From Melitaea cinxia (lineage: Eukaryota > Arthropoda > Insecta > Lepidoptera > Nymphalidae), in the NCBI RefSeq assembly GCF_905220565.1, contig NC_059404.1, positions 8,522,472 to 8,586,471 of the forward strand: DNA of 64,000 nt, written 5' to 3'. Below the pieces are notes generated by a model. That model ran no database searches. It saw nothing but the letters and a program-made list of their open reading frames with translations, and was not told the origin of the DNA. Below are positions 41,201 to 53,600 of this stretch, piece after piece. Positions within the stretch are counted from its first letter, which is position 1. The number at the start of each line of letters is the position of its first letter. Made by a program: the position numbers and the translations under genes.

Positions 41201-44200
41201 CAACATTTTTTATTCGTGACATTAGCGAAATCATCTGTGCTCATTTGACACTATTCATAGCCATTAACCCTAAATAAGAAAAAGAAGAGGTCAACATTCA
41301 GTTTATTTTATTTTTGTTATTAATAAAAGCCACACCCACGTAAAAGTTGCGGTTAAGAGTTACTAAAAAAATAAAATAACGTTCAGTCAATACTTGAAAT
41401 TATTCTAAAGTGTGAGAATTTTGTACTATTACTCACGGTCTTGATGGTCTTTGACAAAACACAAAAACTCCAAGGTGTTTCATACATATGTCCATGTTAC
41501 GTATATGGCACGTGACGCATGTATCTGAAGACATCTGCTTATTATTCTCTACATTTGTCAAGTGTGCGTTTGGCATAACGTGTAAGTACAATCATACTAT
41601 GTACAATAGGAGCTACATGCATTTGATATCAAAAAAAAAAAAATCGTCGTGGCAATATTGTTTATGAGTTCGAATATGTTTTGGGATAAGATATTTAATA
41701 CAATTCTGTATGTTTTATGGGAATAACATAAACTTTCAATTAATTTATTACGACGAAAATGTACGTGAAAGTATTTTAGTATTGGATGAAAGATATACTT
41801 TGGAATTCTCAGGAAGCTGTATATTTTATAAGATTGTGTAAATTGAATTTAATTTCTTTTCCTCGAGCAAGCATCTAACAAATAATTAACTTTATATTGT
41901 TATAATTAATCATGTTATTGAAGTAATTTAGAGTAATCGCTTTTATAATGAACTTTTTCTTTATGATCGACAAAAATTACTCTTCTTGGACTTGAAACCT
42001 ATCATTACTATTATATTTAGATAAAGGGATTTGTAATTTATCATTGTTACTTGGACGTTGCACAGAACAGTCTTAACTTTCACCTGTCCATTACATTACT
42101 ATTCAACTTAAATTACTACTATTCCTAGAAAGGAGCTGTTCCTAATGATATAAGACTACCGGTTTATAAACGATAGTCACGAGTCCATCCATTACCTATC
42201 ACGACTCGGTTCGAGGATACAATAGAAGTTCTGTTACTCCATTTAGGCTATGGGAGGGATGAAAGTATTGAAACTGATTGCCCATTGTGGAGAGCTCAGG
42301 ACGGGGATGCGACGATGATTCTGGATCATGATTTCACTACGCTCGCCTCATTTATCTTGTCGCAGTGATTGCCGTGCGAACTCCGAAAGGCTCGTTTATT
42401 ATTCAATTCAACGACGACTGTACGTATCCGAGATATGAGTAAGAGAAAATTCAATTGTATTCAAGTCGAACTTGTAAAACTTTTTAATGTTTTTATAAAT
42501 ATTTATCTTGAAAGTATAACTGCGAAAAGTATTCAAATGATATAATATTCAAGAGAGACGATAGACTTTTTAAATACTTCTTGAGGTGAAAATTCTAGCT
42601 TTATCAAAGGGAAGGGAATATAACATTGAAGGTATTTTCGTTCATGCTGCGATCTTATAACGGTACCATGTAGCCTTGCAAATGCCAAACAAGCGCATAT
42701 CTCGATGCATTGTTCGTCTTATCGTCACGGGAGCTACAATTACTCCCTAGGCGGGTTGTTTCATACACCCACGATCAATTAACTATCGTGGGATCTAACA
42801 TCGTTTTAATAATTAATAGCGGTACTAATGAATGTCGAATGAATTTAATTAATAATATTACTACAATGTGAAAGGTATACGAATACGGATTTTTCAATGT
42901 TACTCAAGTAAAAAAAAAGTTATTTTTTAGAATTCTACGACTACATTTCTGTTGTAAATTTATCAGAGAAATCAATGTAATTACAGAGAAAAAGATTTCT
43001 CATAATTGTTGATAGTTGGAAACATTCATATCCACTCTTTAAAATGTCTTTTATTACTGTTACTACCAATAGATAACGTATTTCTTCATATTTTTAATCA
43101 TTTAAATGAATGTATAAATGTATGTAATGTATTTTTCCTAAATATCCCCATTGCGTTAGTTTTTATTTTGTGTGTATAAAAAGTAGTTCCTTTGTTTGAA
43201 CAATACTATTGATAATTCCTTATGTACTGTTTTAATTAGTGCTGTTTAACTACATAAAGACTATTATCGAAGATAACTATATGTTACACTGACGTTTTAG
43301 ATTCATAAAAATCACATAAAACACATTATTTTAAATTTCACTTCTACGAGAAATAACAAAATGGAATTTAGTTATATAACTAAAATAAAAATTTATTCGA
43401 GCAATTCGTTATTAGCTTCGGATAATGTACTTTGTTTTTTGTTAGCTTTCTCTCGGAATAAACAATTTTTGTTGGTTCAAAAATAATGTTACAACTATTT
43501 TAACTTTTCGTTTCGATTATTAATAGGAAGGATTTTGATTACATTCTAACAATATATTAACAGTACATTTGCTGTGTGGTTACGGCATTAAGAATATAGC
43601 CACCCCCTCTCTTCCCGTGGGTGTCGTAAGAGGCGACTAGGGGATAACACAGTTTCACTACCACCTTGGAACTTAAAAAGCCGACGATGGCTCGATAACC
43701 ATCCAGCGGTGCAGCAAAGCTAGCCCTGTGGTCACACAACCCGCCTGCCCAGCGTTGTGACTATAGGCAAAACACATGGGTTCACTCCATTTTTGGCGGT
43801 AACTTGTGGAGGCCTATGTCCAGCAGTGGACTGTAGTAGGCTGAAATGCTTATAGTATTGTTTTTGTCTTGATTTCTTATTGAAGTTAAGTTTATTACCC
43901 AATAAAAAGACATGTTTCTTTACTTTTATTATATTTTGTATTGTTTATTGAAAATATTAAAGTTGAGGTACCTATAAGAAATCTGCTTTACGTAACAAAC
44001 GTATTATGTATAAAATTTGTAGGTGAATCGGTATCGGAGCGAGCGGATAGCGAAGCACGAATAGTAAACGATCAACGATGTAAAGAGGTGCACATAGCTC
44101 GCGCCGCCGGCGGCCTCGGCCTCAGTATAGCTGGTGGACGAGGCTCTACGCCGTACATCGGCGACGATGACGGCATCTTTATTTCTCGAGTTACACCTAA

Positions 44201-44627
44201 TGGACCGGCGTATTTAGCAGGACTCAGGGTAAGGATAACTTATTTTATTTATTTATTTAAAATTTTATTGCATACAAAAAAGAAGATACTATTTTGAACC
44301 ATTACATTCAAATAAGCCTCTTTATCGCTTATAGCGATTTTTGCAGACAACTTCTATTGATAGTAGTTAAGGAAAATTGCCGCGAAGAGTGCGCAAACAA
44401 CAGTGCGAGGTTAAAACATACACAAAAATCAACTTAAAATGTTAAACACATTTATATAATATTCATACAGTAAACGTTACATACACTATCTAGAGTACGT
44501 AAGCTAAAAGTTGTTTGTGTTTGTGCCTACGTGCATGCGTACATGCGTACGAGCGTGCGTTCTTGCATATGCGTCCTTGCGTGTGTGTATATGAACATCC
44601 ATCAGATAATTCTTAATGCAATTCATT

Positions 44628-44673
<46 letters not shown>

Positions 44674-47600
44674 ATGTCATGTTACGTATTCCCAGGTGGG
44701 CGACAAAGTTTTGTCTGTCAACGGTACATCAGTTGTAGAGGTCGACCATTATTATGCAGTTGAAGTACTTAAAGCGAGCGGACCAACGCTCACACTCGTT
44801 GTAACCAGAGATTCGCCGACGTCAACAAGGTTCAATTTTTTATTAAATTTATTTCTCAGTTTTGACTAGCTTTGTAATAGTGTCATAGATTGTAATAAAT
44901 AAGATAACATGTATTGATCAATACTTATTTTTAGAACACACAGCCGAGCACCGAGTGGTGCCAGTCACCACTCCGTGTCAAGTACTACTGATACAGTATC
45001 TACTTTAGAAAATGGACAGGTAATTTTATCTATTTTGTCATTACACCCTGATAATAACCATCAATTGATTTTTCGCGTCTATGTTGTGTTATTGATAGTC
45101 TATACGTATTATACGTGGCTTTTGATTCTAAATACAACGTTCAATTTTAAAAGAGTAGCGATTTTGTTTTCTCGTAATAGTTCAAAGTATTCAAAATGTT
45201 ATGTAAACTGTGTTTTTTTTTATTTTAAATATACTAAATAAACGAAATTAGACTTTCCTGTATGTAATTACTTGCAAGTCTCAACTAATATTACGTTTTT
45301 CAATTTAATTTTCTTTGTTAAAAAATGCCACCTGATTTTATCGAACACCCAGGGTATTTATTTATTTTTTATTGTACACCGAAATACATACACATGTAGA
45401 AAAAATACAGATTAAGATGTACAAAGGTAATTTTTTCGCTAAAAAACGATTTCTCCCAGAAAACCTTTACCACCAGGGTACTAAGGTACCAGGGTACAGG
45501 GTTTTATATAGTTTCTTTATGAATAAAAAAAGCATCAAAATGTTAATATAACGATAAAATGCTTGGTCATAAATGTATATATAGTTTTCAAAAAAAGCTT
45601 GACCATTTGAAAAATTTTAAATAATAAAAAAATTTTGACTTCCAGAGCTAGAAACAATTAAACCTGGGGTGTGTAACTTTTTTGATGATAACAGTTGTCT
45701 GATATTTTGAGATTAACGGTTTGCTCCCAGATACCGACTGGTCGCGGGGTGGGCAAGCCGCTCATCATCAGCAACCAATACGCGCAGGAGTTTGAGCCGG
45801 AGGAAAAGTCGCAGCCAGTCGCACCCGTCACACCCGTCGCACCGGCCACACCCGTCACACCCGTCACACCCGTCACACCCGTCACACCCGTCACACCCGT
45901 GGGCCGCTCGCCGCAGCCCTACCGTCTGCAGGCCTCGCCTCCACCCGCTACGCAGCCCTATGTGCCACCTGGTTAGCCGTAATACTTATAATATACATAT
46001 AATATTTAAATATAATCACTTTGTTTACAGTAAGCCGAGTTCCATTTTCTTCTTTGATTCTGGACGATTCAAGTTATTAAATTTGAAAGATTAAGAAAAT
46101 GATATAGTCACTATAAACTTTTCTAAAAATAAAAGTAGAATCGACTCCACATTGGCAACTATGTATCACACGCTTATCGTCCGATATCTATACAAACTAC
46201 AACAAGATACCAGTGTCTAAGATGCATTGCACAAAGTAAAATATTATTATTACAATTGTAGTCAATGAAAATTTTTATGAGCGTAGTGCATTACTATCTT
46301 ATCAGACTTTCGTAAAGTGCATTGCATCATATGTACTTTTATGTTGTAAAGTAACATAATTATAATACATTTCGATATTTCTAGTCTAATATCACTAGCT
46401 GTGCCACACAGTTTCATTCGTGTTAATTTGAGGAAAAATCGTACTAAAAATTGTATAGCCTGTAGCTTTCCTCGGTAAATAGGCTATCTATCTAACAAAA
46501 AGATTCTTTTAATTTGAACCAGTAGTTCCTGAGATAAGCGCATTCAAATAAACAATTACTTTTACTATTAGTACAGATAATGAGAATAAAAGATCATTTG
46601 ACGAGCAGAATCGTACTACTTGTCAAACGATTTTCCATGAAAATTAGTTGATGTTTTTTTTTCCAATCAATCCCCGTAATCATCCTAGTCACTAATAATG
46701 TTTTTTTTTTCAAGTGTATCAACAAAAAGTGTTAGTCCACACGACGCTGATCCGCGACGGCTCGGGGCTAGGGTTCAGCATAGCGGGCGGCAAGGGCTCG
46801 CCGCCCTACAGGGACGACAGCGACGCCATCTACGTGTCGCGCATCTCTCCACAGGGCGCCGCCGCTAAGGACGGCAAGATGCTGGTCGGGGACAAAGTCG
46901 TCTCGGTGAGGCCCTCCGTGCTATTTATAACCTTAAGTAGTTTCCAAATAGTCCATATTGTGCACAATAAATTAAAAAAGCAAAACAATACGTTTTTAGA
47001 TAAACACGAATTGAATATTTATAAACCCAAATGTCTGCTCCCCTCCAATACACAGACAAATAAATTATAATATAAATTTCAGATCAACGGTGTCGACATG
47101 GAGAACACCTCACACGAAACAGCTGTTTCGCTACTGACCGGCCACGAACGATTTGTGCGACTTGTCCTCCAGCGGACAATCACGTCCGATCAAGGTATAC
47201 ATTTAATTGTTTGTAAAACATAACGCTTTAAACTAGTAATGCCTGCTTAGGAAGCTGATGCATATTGGTAATGAATAAATATTATTTTCTAAAAGCTGCA
47301 AAATATTCTCTTCAAATATTAATGTTAAATAGTTACATAAATGTGATCGTAATTTGAGATTGTTCTCGTATAGGCGAATTGCTCCCGCGGAGATCAACAT
47401 CAGAAGAAGTGAGAGAACATAAGACGAGTTTGCCGAATGTTAACGTCACAATGACCCAAAAACCCACGTCTAATCACGTCCCGCTCACCGGAAACCACAC
47501 CACACCGCGAGTGACGCACATTATATCGCAACAACAACCACAACCGAAACCGCAACCGCAACAACAACCACAAATGCAACCGCGACCGCAACCACAGCCA

Positions 47601-50600
47601 CAAATGCAAACGCACTCGCATCCGCACTTGCAACAACAAACACAAACCACTTTTGCACAGACAGCCGTGCCGCAACCCGCACCACGGAAACTTAGTCAGA
47701 CCAATGGAACGGTAAGGTTTTGAAATAACTTTTAGTACTTTATTTTAATTATAGTACGTTTTGTAATTTATTTATTTCACTTGCTTTTGTCCCGAGTTAA
47801 GCTTGGTTTTAATTTCATTTTTAGATCTGTATATTCCGTAATACTCATTTTATTTTTAATAGTGTCGAAGCTTATAGTATAAGCGCTCAAAAAATGTAGC
47901 GCTCGATTATACTCAAGTAACTATTGTTGACTTCAGGCGGGCACGAAACCGGCAACTAACAGTACGAGCACGCCTCTAACTCCCGGCGCCAATAAATTGC
48001 ACGGCTCTAACGACGACGTATTCGACGACATCCAGGTAAGATCAGTCGGACGTATTTAGCAGGTGACGGGTAGAGTTAGTCCAACGCGTTCACATCCACA
48101 CGCTTGTACAATAGCTTGCCAATCACACCGCCTCGCACTCACGAACCCCACGAACTCCCTCCGGCCGCCCGTGCGGCGCGACCGCTCCCGATATCCGGGT
48201 CGAAGCGCCTCGAAATAAAGAGCTCGTATTTCGAGGTCGCGGAGATCGCGATATTCGGCGCGGCCGTCGACCGCGCGGGCGGGTCCGAGGCCGAGATGTG
48301 AACGTGATGTGAACGTGTCGTTCGCGCAGCCGGCGAGGCCGCTGACTAGCGAGGAGTTCCAAGCGATGATCCCGGCGCACTTCCTGGGCACGGCGCGCGG
48401 CGCGCGGTCCGCGTCGCCGCCGGAGCGCGGCGTGCGCGTCACGGTGCGGCGGCCCTCCCCCGCGCCGCTGCTGCCGCCGCCGCCCGCCGCGCCCGGCCGC
48501 GTCACCGAGACCATCACCAAGTCCACCTTCACCGAGACGACGGTCACGCGCGTCACCGACAACCGCCTCGTCGAGCCACTCATCATCGAAGTAAGGCCGC
48601 GCCCGGATCTAATGTTGTATTCGTATCGCACGTCTAGGTGGTGGTCCGCACGCCGGTATAAGTGAAAGTTTTAATTCTTTCGTTTCGTTCTGGTCACTGG
48701 TAGATGAAAATTTTACTATAATCCGAAAACACGAATGCGCGGTAATATGTTGCGGTATGGAACATTTATCTAAATATCATTTTGAAAATTTTTTTTTAGT
48801 CTCGTCAATAATAATGAAATGTTTGTTTTTTATAAAAGTAGAATATTTGGGCCTATTTTTACCGCTCCGTGATTGGAGTATCGTTGATTTTTTATTTTCA
48901 TGTTATATTTTAAAAAGAAAGAAACTGATTACGAAATTCGATATAAATTTCCACTTTGTTTTTCCAGATTCACGACTCTTACCTAGTAAATAATAAAATC
49001 TCGCAAGACGATAATGAGTAATATTGAAGCTGAGACATTTATATACATATTTATCATATATATTTATTGAAATTTATTCATCACGTATATTTATTACTTG
49101 GATATTCTTATTAATAGATTAAATAAAAGAATCTTCGAAGATATCCCCTTACTGTTCCTCAGATGCATACATTTTTTTATCTCTTAGCTGGACCTCGATT
49201 CCTGCACCGTGATATTCATCTGACATTGATTCTGATCTTGTTCTTCAGTGTAATTGTACTAAAATTCTATAATACAAGAACATAATTAGTACGCACTAAA
49301 ATCTATACTAATATTATAAAGATGCAAAGTTTCTAACTTTGTTTGTTTGTAGGGGGTAATCTTCACAAATACTGATCCGATCACGAAAATTAACAGAAAG
49401 CTACACTGTTTAGGAGTGACATAGGTTATATTTTATTGTAATGGAACAAAAGATTCACTGAAAAATGTTATATATAAATTTTTTTGTGTCACAATATTAG
49501 TTACAATACTCCTCCGAAATGGCTGGACTGATTTTTAGGAAATTTCGTGTGCGTAATTTCGGGGAGGTCTGAGAATCGGCCAACATCTATTTTTCATACT
49601 TACTTTCGTACTGGCTTGTTTGGTGCACTTGTTGTATCGTGCTAGTAGCGTCTTTCAATAATTAATTTGTGCAAACGATTTATTTGTTACATAACGGTCT
49701 ATAATTTGGCTAGGCAGGGCGGATAACTCGAGCAATAAAGGTGAGCGTTGATGTACAAACATACAAAGGGGATCGCTTTAAACCTACACCTAGGTCGCAA
49801 TTCCTAGGAACTGAGTTTCTCCCTCTGCCACACGATGGACTCGGCACCCGCACGGTGAATCCATCGAATGCTAAGAAATTAGTCCCCGCCCCGTTAACTA
49901 ATAACCATCCAGCGTTCCGTGCTGCGTACCTTTCTACTAAAATAACTTACCTTTCTGCTAAGTGATTCCTGTGTTATAAGAAATTAGTGATATCATGAAT
50001 TGTGTTTACTTGGGTCAACATTGACCACTGAAGCCCACAGTAGACCGACATATAAAACCATAAAATATATATCAAGCTTATCCGTAGTGCTCTCCATTGG
50101 CTGCAATACAGTCCTTTAAACGTTGAGGCCAATAGGGGATTGGATAGTAATCGGATTAAAATGTATAATGTACTTAGATAAAATAAATATACTGTTTTAC
50201 GATTATTTATCGAATAATATTTAATATAATTCATTTGTTTTAGTTTTCATCAACAATATTTTTAATCTGTAGTGAAACACCAACTACAGTACGTGACGTA
50301 ATTTTTAGGATCAAACATTGGCCGCCTTCCACTAAGCGTCCGCAACGGCCGCATCATGTTTTCACCATGCCGCCATATTGTGAGCACACAGCTGATGTCT
50401 GACACTTAACAGCGCTCAAATGTGTGTTCCACTTATAAAATTCGCTCACAACGCCTGCAGCGTTTTTTACGTTAGTGAACGGCAGTTTTAGCGATCGTGA
50501 TCGATGGCGTTGTGGGTCTTAGGTGGAACGCGCCCATTGTTATTACTCCAAATGACGTCACGCACTCTCAGATGACATAACGTGGCGTTTTGGCGGGATT

Positions 50601-53600
50601 TTTAAACAAACAATTTTAAAACATGTTTTTGAGTATCTAAAAGGTTTTAAATAAATGATTTTTATTTTATTTTATGGAAATAAGTATCCATAAAGATTAA
50701 TTTAAAACGCTTTCTGAAAATTTGTGCGGCCCCTATTATCAATAGAAGCACGCACTCTTTCCCAGAGAAAATTCTTCACTGTCAATCGTATGGATTGTTT
50801 TAGAGACTCTTAATTATCATGGCATTTAGAGAAAGCCAAACTCTCTATATTCTATTTTTTTGGAAGAGTCTTATTTAGTAAACAAACCCCTGTCAATATT
50901 TTCACGTTTTTTCCGCATTTACCACTCACTTTCACAACACATTAGCTTACAGACATTTGTAAAACTCCATTTACTATTTATTTAACTAAAAAGAAATATC
51001 AATTTATCATTTTAAACACATAAAAACTATTAAAATACGGATCTCGAGAGTACAGGTAATTAATATTTTCGAATATGACATTTTAATAAAAAAAAATTAT
51101 GAGGCAAATACGGATATGGTCATAATATTTTTAGAAGTGAAGTGAGTATAAGTGAATGAACAGCATGAGCGATAAAATAGGCCTTGTTTTTTACCTATAT
51201 TTTAAATTTTCACGAATCATAATTTGTTAATAAGGTATAAAACAATGTTACCGTAAAGCGATTTGTTATTATGTTTTAGATATTGTTTTTTTTTCTCTTT
51301 TTATTTATGTTGAGCGTAAAAAATGCTGACAATATATTATAAATGTCAATCTTTTATAGTAGTGTTTATTGTAAAGGTTATATTTTATATTATGAATATT
51401 TCTGAATATCAATTTCACCCTGAATACGAACGAACTGAACGCTATTCCATATAATATAGAAATATAGCACATAGCATTGGCATAAAAGTTTATTTTAGTT
51501 CACAGGAAGATTTTGTGGGACTTTAGTATGAGACTTAGGATTACCCAATAAGAGCTACGTGAGAAACAGTGTTATCAATCCTTTTGTTTAGATGTTATAG
51601 AGAGTGTACATGTCATGTGTCATGAGTGTCACATTATTACTATCACATTTCACCTTTTGGCTAATAGTCGAAAGTTGGATATGTCCTTAAAATTTTATAG
51701 GTAACTAGATTTTTTTATATAAATTTATATTACTTGAATTAAAACTAAAATAAAGTAAATAATAAAAATAGAATCTACTTGAGATTTTAAATAAAACTTC
51801 GTCGCGCTAGGCAGACGTGTTAGGGGGCGTCCATAAATTACGCGAGGGGTTTTTTAAATATTCTGTCCCTCCCTCCCCCCCTGGTGAGATGTCGTGAGAT
51901 TTTATTCAACCCCCTCCCCCATCCCCCAATCTCACGTGAGATTTTTTAAAATGTGGGTTTCTTACGTAAACGCGTTGGATTGTTATTGTAAAAAGAAAAT
52001 GTTTTGTGCTTTTATTTACGACTAGTTAAGACTAGTAATCAGACACAATCAACAAATCAGACAGTCAGTAGATGTATAACGTCGAAGTATGAATGAAATT
52101 ATTTTCTTTCGAATGAATTAGTGAATGATCTTAATCATATTACGATTACGCTGAAGATTAAATCTTAAGCATGTACAATCTGGATTAAATGGACCAAAAT
52201 AGTATATTTTTTTTGTTTCAATCAGAAAAAAAAATATTGCGTGATATTTGCCTCTCTCCAACGTAAGATTAGATGAGATTTGACCCGACCCCCGCCCCCC
52301 CTTAAACATTTCACGTATTTTATGAACGCCCTCTTACCAATTAGATCACTACTATTGACGGGTAGGTCGAAAATTGGTATCATAAGAATTCGTGAACATT
52401 TTAAAGGCATTTTTCTCCAAAACTGCTGGCAATTCGACTGAAATATTCCTGAAGGTCGTTCCAACCTTGCGTAGTACTACAATTACAGAAAGTCTCATCT
52501 GTAAGTCCGTTTTCCACTTCGTAACCTCCTGTGAAATTTTCAATTTAACACTGTATTGAATAATATCATGTCAATTTAAAATTACTATTTTAGAGTGCTT
52601 AAATTTGTTCTTCGTATATAATAATACTCATATAAAACTATAGTTGGCATTATATAAAAATCATTATTTCATTTAATTTTTGCAGACTTGTTATGATTAA
52701 CAAAACAAAATATTATTAATGAATTATATAAAAATAAAAATAAAAAATTAAGATATTGTAACAGGAAAATATCGTCAGCGTCGGACCCCGTCTTAGCTTC
52801 ACTAGGCAGTCACAGGTGACAGGACTGACAATCTGTAGTTTTAAGTAATAAGTCGCCTGTAGGATAAGCATAATTATGCACGATGTATGGCAAAAAGCAT
52901 AGGAGTTTTAAGACCTATGAATGTTAAATTTAAATTTAAAAAAAAAAAAAACGAATATTTAAAATTGTTGTACACAAAATGCCTAAAGTATCTTAGACAG
53001 TTTTGCGGTAATTTTATTCTGCTTCTGTAATAAAAAGTTTACCGAATAGAAGAGTAAATAGTATTGTACCTAAAAAAGTAACGCGTATGTAGGTTATTCG
53101 TGTCTTGTTTATGAATTAATAGGGAATGAAGTTTAGCTAACTCCTAAAAACTAAGTGGGAGTAGTTAAAAAAGTTATTTTTACTGCAACTATATCTCTTC
53201 TTTTAAAATAAATTAATTTTCTAAGATTTCGTGAAAACTGAGAAAGCAATATTTTTATTCATAACATTTATCGAATATGCCTTTCTGCCATTTTTTATTA
53301 ATATATACCGCAATATATGAATTTCATTTGCTTATTATATAAGATCAACGCGAGTTGTTTATGTATTTGTCTTTGGCCTTATTTTGATAATTTTTGAGAG
53401 ATTAAAATTTTCACTTCGACTACGTATAGACAATAGTAACTCTGAAAGGAGTCCTTACTGTCGTAACTTTACGGAAAGAGAGCTCTACTTTCCGTGTAAG
53501 TTCGATTTTTTTGGAGTATATTTACGCACGCTTGACTCACGGAGTAAGCTTGTGAATGTGACGAGAGCGTTACGAAAGGGTGACCGGGGAAGGCGAACGG

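Larger units (their letters stand above)
24345..44022 (+). other. scrib intron (19.7 kb) between LRR half and PDZ half
   Basis: This is the largest intron. It contains a complete Harbinger transposon (26427-29616), a candidate alternative first exon (30079-30598), CpG-rich patches (about 24590-25260, 33245-33420, 37310-37420), an HTH-like relic (about 31580-31800), three or more Helitron-like repeats, an AACCGACTTC element (34848-35463), a hairpin (39844-39880) and an RTE-like tail (43569-43845). The stretches 38000-39700 and 41000-43500 are AT-rich with nothing recognised. Confidence 0.85.

Noticed and set aside
47400..47675. 91-codon minus-strand ORF rich in Leu/Arg
   Set aside because: It is antisense to the Gln/Pro repeat of exon 17, which yields a low-complexity open frame.
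48056..48631. 191-codon minus-strand ORF
   Set aside because: It is a shadow of the very GC-rich scrib exon 19 and its flanking short intron; no domain and no splice context.
49741..49965. 74-codon ORF starting with GTG after CAATAAAG
   Set aside because: The AAAG|GTGAGC before it looks like a donor rather than an acceptor, there is no usable donor at the end, and it sits just past a Helitron-like repeat.
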